This document shows positions 1-7,689 of a DNA stretch of 64,000 nt, piece by piece. Numbering within the stretch: the stretch's first letter is position 1; each line of letters starts with the position of its first letter. The position numbers and the translations under genes were made by a program. A model generated the notes under the pieces. The model searched no databases, was not told the DNA's origin, and saw nothing but the letters and a program-made list of their open reading frames with translations. The stretch is from BOG-908 sp963795825 (GTDB lineage Bacteria; Pseudomonadota; Alphaproteobacteria; Acetobacterales; Acetobacteraceae). The stretch is taken from assembly GCA_963795825.1 (NCBI GenBank), contig CAWCIW010000001.1, positions 1 through 64,000 of the forward strand, given 5' to 3'.

Positions 1-32
1 GAGGGGCTATCTAGTCCCCCGAAATCAGCCTG

Positions 33-1019
33 TCAACTCGATCTTAACGCCTGTTCCGCGCCCGCACGGAAATCCAAGAACCAACGGGCGAACAAAGGTA
101 TCCCCACCTCCAGCGGCGTCGTCGGCGCATACCCCGTGCGGGCGCCGATCGCATCCACGCTGGCCCAGGTCTCCGCCACGTCGGCCGCCGGCCGCGGCAC
201 TTCCTCCACCAGCGCACGCCGCCCGAGACTCTCCTCCAGCAGCGCCACCAGGTGGTTGACCGTCTCGCTCCTGTGGTTGCCGATATTGAGCACGAGCGGC
301 GCCTCGCCCGCCGCAGGCGGACGGTCCAGGGCGCCCAGCACGCCGGCCACGATGTCGTCGATATAGGTGAAATCGCGCTTCAGACGGCCGCCCTCGTAGA
401 GCGTGATCGGCCGCCCGGCCATGATCGCCTCGGCAAACCCGTAATACGCCATGTCCGGCCGCCCCCACGGGCCATACACGGTGAAGAACCGCAGCCCGGT
501 CTGCGGCAACCCATACAGATGCCCATAGGCATGGCTGATCAGCTCGCCGGAGCGCTTCGTCGCGGCGTATAACGAAGACGGCGTATCCACCCGCGCGTCC
601 TCCGCGAAGGGCAGCTCGCGGTTCAGCCCATACACCGACGACGAGCTCGCATAGGTGAAATGCGCCAGGTTCGGCAGGCGCCGGCAGAACTCCAGCATCA
701 CCACCTGGCCCATCACGTTGGCGCTCACATAGGCATACGGATCCACCATCGAAAAACGCACCCCGGCCTGCGCCGCCAGGTGCAGAACATGGGTGATCTC
801 CGGGGCGGCCAGTCCGAACATCGCCGCGCGGTCCGACACATCTGCCTGGACGAAGCGGAACGCCGGGCCCGCAAGGCGGGCCAGGCGCGCCCGCTTCAGC
901 GCCACATCGTAGTAGTCGTTGAGGCTGTCCACGCCGATCACCGTCTCGCCGCGCGCGAGCAGGGCGGCCGCCGCGTGATAGCCGATGAAGCCCGCCGCTC
1001 CGGTGACGAGAACGCTCAC
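33..1019 (-). CDS. UDP-glucuronate 4-epimerase-like NAD-dependent epimerase
   Basis: Extended short-chain dehydrogenase of 328 residues, predicted to interconvert UDP-glucuronate and UDP-galacturonate for surface polysaccharide. Seen: a nucleotide-binding GAAGFIG motif at residues 7-13, the LNDYYDVALKRARL stretch near 33-47 that is typical of UDP-glucuronate epimerases, a serine cluster at 125-128 followed by VYG, and the catalytic YAATK at 151-155. The start is GTG overlapping the TGA of the upstream dehydrogenase gene (GTGA), so the two are translationally coupled. The pairing with a hydroxybutyrate dehydrogenase is unusual. A UDP-glucose 4-epimerase is the alternative, less likely given the NDYYD motif. 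Confidence 0.85.
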   Translation of the reverse strand: MSVLVTGAAGFIGYHAAAALLARGETVIGVDSLNDYYDVALKRARLARLAGPAFRFVQADVSDRAAMFGLAAPEITHVLHLAAQAGVRFSMVDPYAYVSANVMGQVVMLEFCRRLPNLAHFTYASSSSVYGLNRELPFAEDARVDTPSSLYAATKRSGELISHAYGHLYGLPQTGLRFFTVYGPWGRPDMAYYGFAEAIMAGRPITLYEGGRLKRDFTYIDDIVAGVLGALDRPPAAGEAPLVLNIGNHRSETVNHLVALLEESLGRRALVEEVPRPAADVAETWASVDAIGARTGYAPTTPLEVGIPLFARWFLDFRAGAEQALRSS

Positions 1020-1801
1020 TGCGACGTCCAGCCGCCATCGATCGAGATCGGCGCGCCGGTCATCGTGGCCGCCGCGTCCGAACACAAAAACACGCAGAGC
1101 GCGCCGATCTGCTCCGGCTGGGTGAAGCGCAGCATCGGCTGCTTCTCGGCGAGCAGGGCGCGCTCCTCCTCGGCGGCGGGGCGGCCGGCCGCCTTGGCGC
1201 GCGCGTCTATCTGGCCCTGCACCAGCGGCGTGAGCACCCAGCCGGGGCAGATCGCGTTGCAGGTGATGCCGGTGTTGGCCAGCTCGATCGCCGCCACTTT
1301 CGTGAGCCCGACCAGGCCGTGCTTGGCCGCGACGTAGGCCGATTTCTGCGCGCTGGCGACCAGACCGTGCGCCGAGGCGATGTTGATGATGCGTCCCCAG
1401 CCCGCCGCCTGCATGCCCGGGATCGCCGCCTGCATCGCGTGGAACGCCGCCGAAAGATTGATCGCGATCACCGCATCCCATTTAGCGGGCGGAAACGCCG
1501 CAATCGTGGCGGTATGCTGGATGCCGGCGTTGTTCACCAGGATATCCGCGCCGCCGAGCTCGCGTTGCGCCATCTCGACCATGGCGGCGATCTCCGCCGG
1601 CTGCGTCATGTCGGCGCCGGAATGCCGGATCTCCACGCCATGGGTGGCGGCGAGCTCCTCACGCAAGGCGGCGATCGCGTCGGCGGCGCCGAACCCGTTA
1701 AGCAGGATCGCGGCACCTTCGGCGGCGAGTGCGCGGGCGATGCCAAGGCCGATCCCGCTCGTGGAGCCAGTCACGATGGCAACTTTTCCTCGCAAATCCA
1801 T
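1016..1801 (-). CDS. bdhA: 3-hydroxybutyrate dehydrogenase (classical SDR)
   Basis: Cytoplasmic NAD-dependent oxidation of 3-hydroxybutyrate to acetoacetate, a step in polyhydroxybutyrate and ketone-body use. 261 residues, the usual length. Visible: TGSTSGIG cofactor loop at 11-18, NNAG at 90-93, and catalytic Ser143, Tyr156 and Lys160 (YVAAK). The C-terminal GAPISIDGGWTSQ matches the family. ATG is preceded by GGAGAAGG at good spacing. First gene of a two-gene minus-strand unit, its stop overlapping the epimerase start. The upstream 72 bases are shared with a divergent YceI gene. Confidence 0.9.
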   Translation of the reverse strand: MDLRGKVAIVTGSTSGIGLGIARALAAEGAAILLNGFGAADAIAALREELAATHGVEIRHSGADMTQPAEIAAMVEMAQRELGGADILVNNAGIQHTATIAAFPPAKWDAVIAINLSAAFHAMQAAIPGMQAAGWGRIINIASAHGLVASAQKSAYVAAKHGLVGLTKVAAIELANTGITCNAICPGWVLTPLVQGQIDARAKAAGRPAAEEERALLAEKQPMLRFTQPEQIGALCVFLCSDAAATMTGAPISIDGGWTSQ

Positions 1802-1873
1802 GCAGCCTTCTCCTTGCTCAACCGTGTAGGTTAGCGGTGACATAGCTGGTATGTTTGAGCGAAGGAACGGGCG

Positions 1874-2491
1874 GTGGCGCCGCAAGTGCAGGAAGCAAAC
1901 ACTGCTTTTTTGAGACCGCGGACCGGCGAAACGCCGCGTCCCGCAAGCGTGCTGGCGCGTGCCGGCGCAGCAATTTGCTGTCTCGCGCTGGCCACATCGG
2001 CCGCTGCCGCACCACGCCAGATCGTGCTGTCCCCGCCGGACACCAGCGTCGCCTTTACCAGCTACGCCATGGGACTGTTCGCGATCACCGGCCATTTCAC
2101 CCGCTTCACCGGGCACCTGCTGATCGATCCCGGCAACCCGCAGGATTGCACCGTGGCCCTGCAGATCGATGTGGCGAGCCTCGAGATGGCCGATCCCGCG
2201 CGCGCGCGCCTGGCGACCGGGCCCAAGATGCTGGACCAGCCGCATTTCCCCATGCTCGCCTATCAGGGCAGCTGCGCGCATGGCCATGCCGCCGGCCTGC
2301 TCACCATGCACGGGCAGACGCGCAGCCTGGAGCTCACCGCCAGCCGCAGCGGCCCGCGCGTGACCGCGATCGGCACGCTGCGCCGCCAGGATTACGGCAT
2401 CGACGGCCTGCCCGGGCTCGTCGGCCGCACGATCAAGCTGACCTTCGCCGTGTCGCTGCCGGACGAGCTGGCGGACCTCATCGATCCCTGA
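1874..2491 (+). CDS. YceI-like periplasmic lipid-binding protein
   Basis: About 205 residues with a hydrophobic export signal (cleavage expected after the AAAA run near residue 46) and a single YceI-type lipocalin-like beta-barrel domain. These bind isoprenoid or amphipathic lipids in the periplasm; the true ligand is unknown. Family-like features are the VAFTSYAMGLFAITGHFTRFTG stretch near the mature N-terminus and the GTLRRQDYGIDG segment near the end, where YceI proteins have a similar R-x-x-YG pattern. The start is GTG with GAAGGA about 8 bases upstream. The n-region before the hydrophobic segment is long (about 25 residues), so a later start is possible. Confidence 0.75.
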   Translation: MAPQVQEANTAFLRPRTGETPRPASVLARAGAAICCLALATSAAAAPRQIVLSPPDTSVAFTSYAMGLFAITGHFTRFTGHLLIDPGNPQDCTVALQIDVASLEMADPARARLATGPKMLDQPHFPMLAYQGSCAHGHAAGLLTMHGQTRSLELTASRSGPRVTAIGTLRRQDYGIDGLPGLVGRTIKLTFAVSLPDELADLIDP

Positions 2492-2552
2492 GCGCGGGGA
2501 AACGCCGGGCGCTCCCTCGCGTTGCCGCACCACACAATCGAGGAGCCATGAC

Positions 2553-3101
2553 ATGGCAACCAAAGAGAAAGCCCCCGCCCAGGCGCACCGTATGCACCGG
2601 ACGCGGAACAACCTGTCGTCTAACGCGAAGACCGTGTCGATCGACCTGCTGAACGCCCGCCTGGCGGACGGCATAGACCTGGCGCTGGCGACCAAGCAGG
2701 CGCACTGGAACCTGAAAGGCCCGGCCTTCATCGGCATACACATGATGCTGGACGGTTTCCGCACCGACCAGGACGAGTGGAACGACACGATGGCCGAGCG
2801 TGCCGTGCAGCTCGGCGGCACTGCCCTGGGCACCACGCAGACCGTGGGTGCGATGACCAAGCTGGCGCCGTATCCGACCGACACCTACGCCGTGGCGGAC
2901 CATCTGGCCGCGCTGATCGACCGTTTCAGCACCTACGCCAACGCGCTGCATGAGAGCATCGACCAGGCCGACGAGGCGGGCGATGCGGATGCGGCCGATA
3001 TCTTCACCGAGGTCAGCCGCGGGATCGACAAGCAGCTTTGGTTCCTGGAGGCGCATGTGCAGGAGCCGTTGGGCGACATGCGGGATGGGGATCAGGGTTA
3101 A
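2553..3101 (+). CDS. dps: Dps-family ferritin-like DNA-binding protein
   Basis: Iron-storing, DNA-protecting dodecameric stress protein. 182 residues. The intersubunit ferroxidase ligands have exactly the family spacing: His51, His63, Asp67, Asp78 and Glu82, within HWNLKGPAFIGIHMMLDGF and what follows. The lysine- and arginine-rich first 20 residues fit the DNA-binding tail of Dps. ATG follows GAGGAGCC. A second ATG five bases upstream is in another frame. Monocistronic, ending at the palindrome at 3105-3144. Convergent with the L,D-transpeptidase. The manganese catalase nearby suggests an oxidative-stress neighbourhood. Confidence 0.92.
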   Translation: MATKEKAPAQAHRMHRTRNNLSSNAKTVSIDLLNARLADGIDLALATKQAHWNLKGPAFIGIHMMLDGFRTDQDEWNDTMAERAVQLGGTALGTTQTVGAMTKLAPYPTDTYAVADHLAALIDRFSTYANALHESIDQADEAGDADAADIFTEVSRGIDKQLWFLEAHVQEPLGDMRDGDQG

Positions 3102-3104
3102 GTG

Positions 3105-3144
3105 AAGCAAGGCCTTCTTTTCTGAAGAAAAGAAGGCCTTGCTT
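3105..3144. terminator. Perfect 18-bp hairpin, bidirectional terminator (repeat family copy 1)
   Basis: Two 18-base arms around a TGAA loop, with the AAGGCCTTCTTTTC arm giving a T-run in either direction. It lies between the dps stop (3101) and the stop of the convergent transpeptidase, whose last codon overlaps it. Confidence 0.85.
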
Positions 3145-4177
3145 ACTTACTTTGCGTACTAGGCGCGTCATCCAACGTGCCAGCCACCGGCGGCGGTGTA
3201 AGGCTCGGATCCGGCCAATCCGCCGGCCGGCTCATCTGTGTCGGCGGCGAATCCGACGGCAGCCGCGTATCGATGACGATCAGCAAGCCACCGGCAAGCG
3301 GCGTCGGCGTCCGGTCCGCGGCGAGCAGCGCGCGATATCTCGCCTGCGTGACGGCGGCGCGTTCGTAATCCGCATCCAGTATGCCGTAGCGATCCAGAAA
3401 CTTGTTCATAGTGGACGACACGCGCACGCAACCTTCGCTTGCCGGCCGGCCGAGCCGTCCCTCGAGTTGCGTAGGATCCGTCGCATGCATCTGCAGGCGT
3501 ATGTCGCCGCCGGCGTTGTCGGTGTGCCAGCCTTTCAGCGCCCACTGCCACCCGAAATCCCACACACGCATGCCGGCCAGCCCGAGCCCGCGCACATGGT
3601 GCTCGTTGTAGGTTCCCAGGGCCCGGAAATCGAGTATCGCGTCGGTATGCGCGAACACGCCGATCGGGGTTATGTAATAATCCTTCCGGTTCGCCTGCCC
3701 GGTTGAGACATGCGCTGCGCCGATCAATTGCCAGGCGGCCGCGCCACCCGGCCGGGCCAGCATGACGGAAAGCGTCTCCACCGCCGGGTTGCGATCCACC
3801 ACCACGACGAGCTGCGGTGTGTCGATCGTGCGCCCCACCAGCCGCAGCATCTCCGTGGCGCGCCAGGCGGTGTTCGCCGCATGTGCCTTGGACGGCGGTA
3901 TCAGGTTGCGCACGCTGGCGGCCATCGCGGCGCGCAACGCCTCCGCTTCCTGGGAGACGTTGCCCGAAGCATCGGTCAGCGGCGGCAACGGCAATACGGC
4001 CCGTGTGGACATCGCCGGGACAACCGTGCGGCGGCCGACATCGTCGGGGCCAGGGCGAAGATGCGGGAACAGCGTATTTAGCGGCTCGATCGGCGGCGGC
4101 GTGGCGCGTGCGCCAGCACTGGCCAGACAGACGGCGAGTAACGCTGCGAACGTCGAAGCCAGGCGCAAATCCGGCAA
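3143..4177 (-). CDS. L,D-transpeptidase (YkuD domain)
   Basis: Periplasmic cell-wall enzyme forming 3-3 crosslinks or anchoring proteins to murein. The YkuD active site is clear near the C-terminal third: HATD, then GRPASEGCVRVS with the nucleophilic cysteine. A secretion signal ends near SAGARA. I place the start at TTG 4177 because AGGTAG lies about four bases upstream; the reading frame is open to 4204 (another TTG) with no Shine-Dalgarno there. About 344 residues. The C-terminal 60 residues are proline- and serine-rich and look disordered. Convergent with dps and separated from the manganese catalase by about 200 bases. Confidence 0.85.
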   Translation of the reverse strand: MPDLRLASTFAALLAVCLASAGARATPPPIEPLNTLFPHLRPGPDDVGRRTVVPAMSTRAVLPLPPLTDASGNVSQEAEALRAAMAASVRNLIPPSKAHAANTAWRATEMLRLVGRTIDTPQLVVVVDRNPAVETLSVMLARPGGAAAWQLIGAAHVSTGQANRKDYYITPIGVFAHTDAILDFRALGTYNEHHVRGLGLAGMRVWDFGWQWALKGWHTDNAGGDIRLQMHATDPTQLEGRLGRPASEGCVRVSSTMNKFLDRYGILDADYERAAVTQARYRALLAADRTPTPLAGGLLIVIDTRLPSDSPPTQMSRPADWPDPSLTPPPVAGTLDDAPSTQSK

Positions 4178-4324
4178 AACACTACCTCGAGACACGTCAG
4201 ACAACGCCGGACAGACCGGATGCGCCTTGCCTTCTACGGCAAGGTCATAGTTTGTGGTAGCCCGCCGGCCCGCCAGATGCCAGCCGGCACCTGGCAGACA
4301 CGGAGACGCAAAGGAGATCGTTCA

Positions 4325-4343
4325 TGCTGGCAAAAGGCCAGCA
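4325..4343 (-). terminator. Short hairpin downstream of manganese catalase
   Basis: TGCTGG and CCAGCA arms of 6 bp around a 7-base loop, about 35 bases beyond the catalase stop. There is no T-tract, so a terminator role is tentative. Confidence 0.3.
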
Positions 4344-4377
4344 CGATCGATCAGCCCAGTCCGAAAAGCCGGCTGTC

Positions 4378-5292
4378 TCAGCGCGACTTCTTGTAGAGTT
4401 TGCTGGCGACCTCGAACATTTCCTCGGGCGCGTAATCCGGCGCGAAAGCACCGTAATTGCCCGCCATGTCATGGATCTTGCCGCCTTCGGGATGGCCGTC
4501 GACCACCTCGAGCTCGCCAGGCGGGTCGCCCGGCAGCGCCATCTCGCCGTTGCCCCAGATGCCCTTCATCTCCGCGTAGTCATGCGGGCTGAAGCGATAC
4601 AGCCGACGATGACTGCCCTCGTCCAGATACTTCTGGCACTCTGGGATCTTGCTGAGATTGATGTTCGGCGTGGGCAGCATCTTCTCGACTTCGACGCCGG
4701 TGATCTTTTTCAGCGCGAGTGCGTAGGCGTGCGCATGGACCGATCCACGAACGAGCAGATACCCGCACACTTCCCGGCCCGTCGGCTCCGTCATCGTCTC
4801 GTACACGCGCAGCTTATGTATCCGAGCACCGCATTCGAGATGGAAATTGTGCAGCAGGTCGATGATCACGTTGCCTGTGGTGGTCACGAAATCCATGTTC
4901 CACGACGCGCCATTGGCGTTCATCGGCATGGACCCGCCACCGTTCGACATGAACGAGGATGCCAGGCGGATATCCTGCATCTCGGCAAACGGCGCCTTGC
5001 TGATATCGACATCCTCGGTCTGGTCGCCGGGGCCGTTGGCGAGCATGGCCACGCCGTTGCTCACCAGCTCCAGATGGCCCAGTTCCTCGGCCGTGATGCT
5101 GGCCACCAGGCTGTAGAACGGCCGCAGCTTGCTCTTGCTGCGGAAATTGAAGCTCTGGAACATGTAGTTGCCCAGCGTGGACATCTCGCCGTATTTGCCG
5201 CCAAGCAGCTCCTGCAATGCCGCGGCCGCGTTGGGATCGGCCTTCTTGGGCGCCGGAAGGTCGGCCTGCAATTTGTCGATGCGCATGAACAT
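4378..5292 (-). CDS. Manganese (non-haem) catalase
   Basis: Dimanganese enzyme that disproportionates hydrogen peroxide. 304 residues. The five expected metal ligands can be placed by family spacing: Glu36 (KYGEMSTL), Glu70 and His73 (AEELGHLELV), Glu153 (HLECGARIH) and His186 (RGSVHAHAYAL), the last pair 33 residues apart as in characterised enzymes. ATG follows GAGGGA by about 10 bases; a second in-frame ATG lies two codons on. Monocistronic by spacing. Together with Dps it suggests a peroxide-defence neighbourhood, though no shared regulatory site is visible. Confidence 0.93.
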   Translation of the reverse strand: MFMRIDKLQADLPAPKKADPNAAAALQELLGGKYGEMSTLGNYMFQSFNFRSKSKLRPFYSLVASITAEELGHLELVSNGVAMLANGPGDQTEDVDISKAPFAEMQDIRLASSFMSNGGGSMPMNANGASWNMDFVTTTGNVIIDLLHNFHLECGARIHKLRVYETMTEPTGREVCGYLLVRGSVHAHAYALALKKITGVEVEKMLPTPNINLSKIPECQKYLDEGSHRRLYRFSPHDYAEMKGIWGNGEMALPGDPPGELEVVDGHPEGGKIHDMAGNYGAFAPDYAPEEMFEVASKLYKKSR

Positions 5293-5395
5293 GGGCGCTT
5301 ATCCCTCAAATGGAGCCGGCCACTCGCCGGCTGCACATGTAACGCAGGGCTGCGCACGAAATCCGCATGACCGCGAAAGCGTGAAGCGCTTTCGC

Positions 5396-5815
5396 CTATT
5401 TTTGTGGGCCGAGCTTGTCGCGCGCGAGTGCCAGCAATTGCTTATCCGTCGTGGCGGACAGATCGGCGGTGACTTCCTGCATACGCTTCGCGACGTCGCC
5501 ATGCTTGGCGCGCAGGTGCTCGGCCAGATGATGCCCGGCATTGCTGTGGCCGGTGCCGTGGCCCACCACCACGATACGCCCGGCGCCCGTCAGCTCGTGG
5601 GCGATCTGCTCGTAGAACGCAGGATCCTCCGAGGCACGCTGCCCCGCTTCGGCACCCTCGTTCTTGTGCGTCAGATGATGACGGAAATGATGCGGGTCAT
5701 GCGGCTTCAGCGTATGCTCGGATACGTCGCCGGCCTCCGCCTCCACGCGGAAGATGCGGGCGGCGTGGTGCTCGATGGCGACAATCATGTCGGGGGCGTT
5801 CGGGTCGGTTTTCAT
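5396..5815 (-). CDS. Small eRF1-like / host-attachment (HAT)-type protein
   Basis: 139 residues, no signal peptide or membrane segment. It opens with a short beta-strand (MIVAIEHHAARIF), has a histidine-rich middle (PHDPHHFRHHLTHK) and then GAGRIVVVGHGTGHSNAGHHL and a helical C-terminus. This resembles the family variously annotated as translational machinery protein or protein required for attachment to host cells, thought to be related to the archaeal-type release-factor fold. No function is established. ATG is well defined but without a strong Shine-Dalgarno. It lies between the MaoC gene and the catalase, all on one strand. Confidence 0.6.
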   Translation of the reverse strand: MKTDPNAPDMIVAIEHHAARIFRVEAEAGDVSEHTLKPHDPHHFRHHLTHKNEGAEAGQRASEDPAFYEQIAHELTGAGRIVVVGHGTGHSNAGHHLAEHLRAKHGDVAKRMQEVTADLSATTDKQLLALARDKLGPQK

Positions 5816-5880
5816 GATCGCGCAAACGGGAGGCGGGGGCGCGGAGTTCCGCGCGCGCGCGCCTATTTCGCCGGGCGCTG

Positions 5881-6330
5881 CTACTTCGGCCGTGTCTTGA
5901 ACAGCCCGGTCGCATCCATCGTCATCACCGCCTCGCCATCCTGGTTGCGGCAAACATAACTGCGCCGCGCCGAGCCCATCTCCGGCCGGCTGCGCGACAC
6001 GCGCACCTCCTTGGTCTCGCTCTCCAGCGTGAGCGCGTCGCCGGGATAGACCGGCTTGAGCCAGCGTATCGCGTCGATCCCCGGCGAGCCGAGCGACTGG
6101 ATGTCGCGGGCCTGCATGTCGTCCACCATCAGCCGCATCACATAGCCGCAGGTCTGCCAGCCGCTGATCGACAGCTTCTTGAAGAACGGGTGCGCGGCGG
6201 CGGCCGCATCGTCGAGGTGGAACGGTTGCGGATCGTATTGCCGCGCGAAATCCAGCGCCGCCTCGCGCGTCACGTGGATCGGGCCGAGCACGCTGGTGTC
6301 GCCCTCGGCCATATCGTCCAAATAGATCAT
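5881..6330 (-). CDS. MaoC-like (R)-specific enoyl-CoA hydratase/dehydratase
   Basis: Single hot-dog-fold domain of 149 residues. Seen: DFARQYDPQPFHLDDAAAAAHPFFKKLSISGWQT, with the D-x-x-x-x-H catalytic pair (Asp then His of PFH) and the conserved glycine-tryptophan region. Members hydrate trans-2-enoyl-CoA or handle related thioesters; the substrate cannot be read from sequence. The start codon overlaps the stop of the SPFH gene by 4 bases (ATGA), so the two are coupled. The Shine-Dalgarno (GGAG) sits inside the end of that gene. Confidence 0.85.
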   Translation of the reverse strand: MIYLDDMAEGDTSVLGPIHVTREAALDFARQYDPQPFHLDDAAAAAHPFFKKLSISGWQTCGYVMRLMVDDMQARDIQSLGSPGIDAIRWLKPVYPGDALTLESETKEVRVSRSRPEMGSARRSYVCRNQDGEAVMTMDATGLFKTRPK

Positions 6331-7025
6331 GTCGTGTCCATCTCCTCGTCTGGTCGCGCGCCGGCCGGGCCGACCGGCGACAGGGCGGACCCGCCAAGCA
6401 CCAGCGTGCCCGGTTTCTGCCCCGACCCCACCGCCTGTAACAGACGCAAATTCATCAGCTCCGGGTTGCCGCGCAGCAGCCGCGCCGCGTTCGCCAGAGC
6501 GCGCAACGCGGCATGTTCCGCCCGCGCGCGCTCCAGCGCCGCCTCGCCCTCCCGGCGCGCGCGCTCCACATCGGTGAACATGCGGCGCACTTCCGGCGGC
6601 AGCGTGACGGAGGTGATCTGCAGATAGGCCAGCTTGCAGCCAGGCACCTGGCTTTCCGCATGGGCCGCCGCCGCCGTGGCCAGCGCCGCGCGGCCTACCA
6701 CCAGCGCATCGAGCGGCTGCAACGATGCCGCGTGCACCGCCGCAGCGCCCAGTGCCAGTTTCGCGCGCACCAGGTGATCGGTGTCGAACGCCAGCCGCGC
6801 ATCGGTCACTTCGCACAGCGCGGTCACCGAAAGCCGCAGCGGAAAACGATCCGCGCTGACCGCCTCGGCCTTGGCCTCGGTGATCCACTGCCGGCGCGCG
6901 AGGCGCTTTACCGTGAACGTCTCGAACAGCCCCCAATGCTGGTGCGCGCCAGGCGCCAGGGTGCCTTCGTAGCGCCCGTCGCGGAACAGCAGCGCCACCT
7001 CCCATTCATTGACGACGGTGCGCAC
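6327..7025 (-). CDS. SPFH/band-7 domain protein without membrane anchor
   Basis: About 232 residues. The N-terminal half resembles the SPFH (stomatin/prohibitin) fold: EWEVALLFRDGRYEGTLAPGAHQHWG, then a GR-rich central segment and VPGCKLAYLQITSVTLPPEVRRMF. An alanine- and arginine-rich helix follows, likely a coiled coil. No membrane-spanning segment is visible, unlike typical slipins. I chose GTG 7025 because CAGGAG lies about 6 bases upstream; the frame is open to 7061. First gene of a two-gene unit with MaoC. Confidence 0.65.
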   Translation of the reverse strand: MRTVVNEWEVALLFRDGRYEGTLAPGAHQHWGLFETFTVKRLARRQWITEAKAEAVSADRFPLRLSVTALCEVTDARLAFDTDHLVRAKLALGAAAVHAASLQPLDALVVGRAALATAAAAHAESQVPGCKLAYLQITSVTLPPEVRRMFTDVERARREGEAALERARAEHAALRALANAARLLRGNPELMNLRLLQAVGSGQKPGTLVLGGSALSPVGPAGARPDEEMDTT

Positions 7026-7262
7026 GCGGTCTCCTGAAGTAGTGGTCGATCCTGCCGCCACGCTCCCTGGCGGGGGCCCGAGACCCGCAGGGCCGGGGGA
7101 GAGATGCCGTTTCGGGCAGGCGGCAGGATTCAGTTACAACCATTTGTGACACCCCCCCGGGTAGAAGCTGGCCGCGCCGCGTAGGCGGCGTCGCGCGACG
7201 GCGGGGGGTTGTCCTTGGGGAATCGAACCCCGGGGTGATCTACTCACGGAAGATGGAAGGTC

Positions 7263-7309
7263 AGCAAGGCCTTCTTTTTCGAGAAATAGAAGCAAAAAGC
7301 TTTTGCTCC
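7263..7309. repeat. Hairpin repeat family copy 2
   Basis: GGCCTTCTTTTTC paired with an imperfect GAGAAATAGAAG arm, followed by the nested palindrome GCAAAAAGCTTTTGC. One mismatch in the stem. Confidence 0.75.
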
Positions 7310-7381
7310 CTGTCGGCGTTTGTTGGCCGGCTTCACACGACCTCGGGGGCGGTCGTCGCCGGGTTGTGGAAGCCAGCAAGG

Positions 7382-7432
7382 CAAGAGGAATCGCCAAGGA
7401 CGCCAAGATAAGGCAAGGGCGCCAAGATGCTT
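7382..7432 (-). repeat. CTTGGCGTCCTTGGCGATTCC repeat, arm A
   Basis: About 50 bases. The reverse complement of this copy matches 7581-7633 on the plus strand, making an imperfect inverted pair about 150 bases apart. The same pair occurs at 29847-29979. Confidence 0.7.
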
Positions 7433-7580
7433 CTTCACATGACTGAGTTCATCCGGCGGCAGAATAAGCCGGCCTTTTGTTATTCGGGATCAGCACCTTT
7501 ACCAATTGACCACGCCCATCCAGCCTGGCGCGACAGCAAAAAATCTACGAGACACACAAAGTCTCGACCAGAACCCGACA

Positions 7581-7633
7581 CCTCTTGTTGCCCTTGCGCT
7601 TCCTTGGCGTCCTTGGTGATTCCTCTGGCACCC
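7581..7633 (+). repeat. CTTGGCGTCCTTGGCGATTCC repeat, arm B
   Basis: Opposed copy to 7382-7432, reading through the CTTCCTTGGCGTCCTTGG core and ending CCTCTGGCACCC. Immediately downstream of the lactate permease stop region on the other strand. Confidence 0.7.
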
Positions 7634-7689
7634 GCCTCAACCCGACGGATACCGCAAGCACACCCCTCATCACCTAGCTCAACCCTCGC

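Larger units (their letters stand above)
7026..7689. other. Gene-free 660-base spacer rich in repeats
   Basis: No convincing coding frame. It holds one hairpin-family copy (7263-7309), two opposed copies of a second repeat family (7382-7432 and 7581-7633), a tRNA T-arm-like hairpin (GGGGTTCGATTCCCC on the minus strand, 7217-7231) and a D-arm-like stretch near 7485-7515. No complete tRNA can be folded from these by hand. Confidence 0.6.

Noticed and set aside
7205..7515. A complete tRNA gene
   Set aside because: Only T-arm- and D-arm-like pieces; acceptor strands do not pair and no anticodon arm is found. Kept as a finding only.
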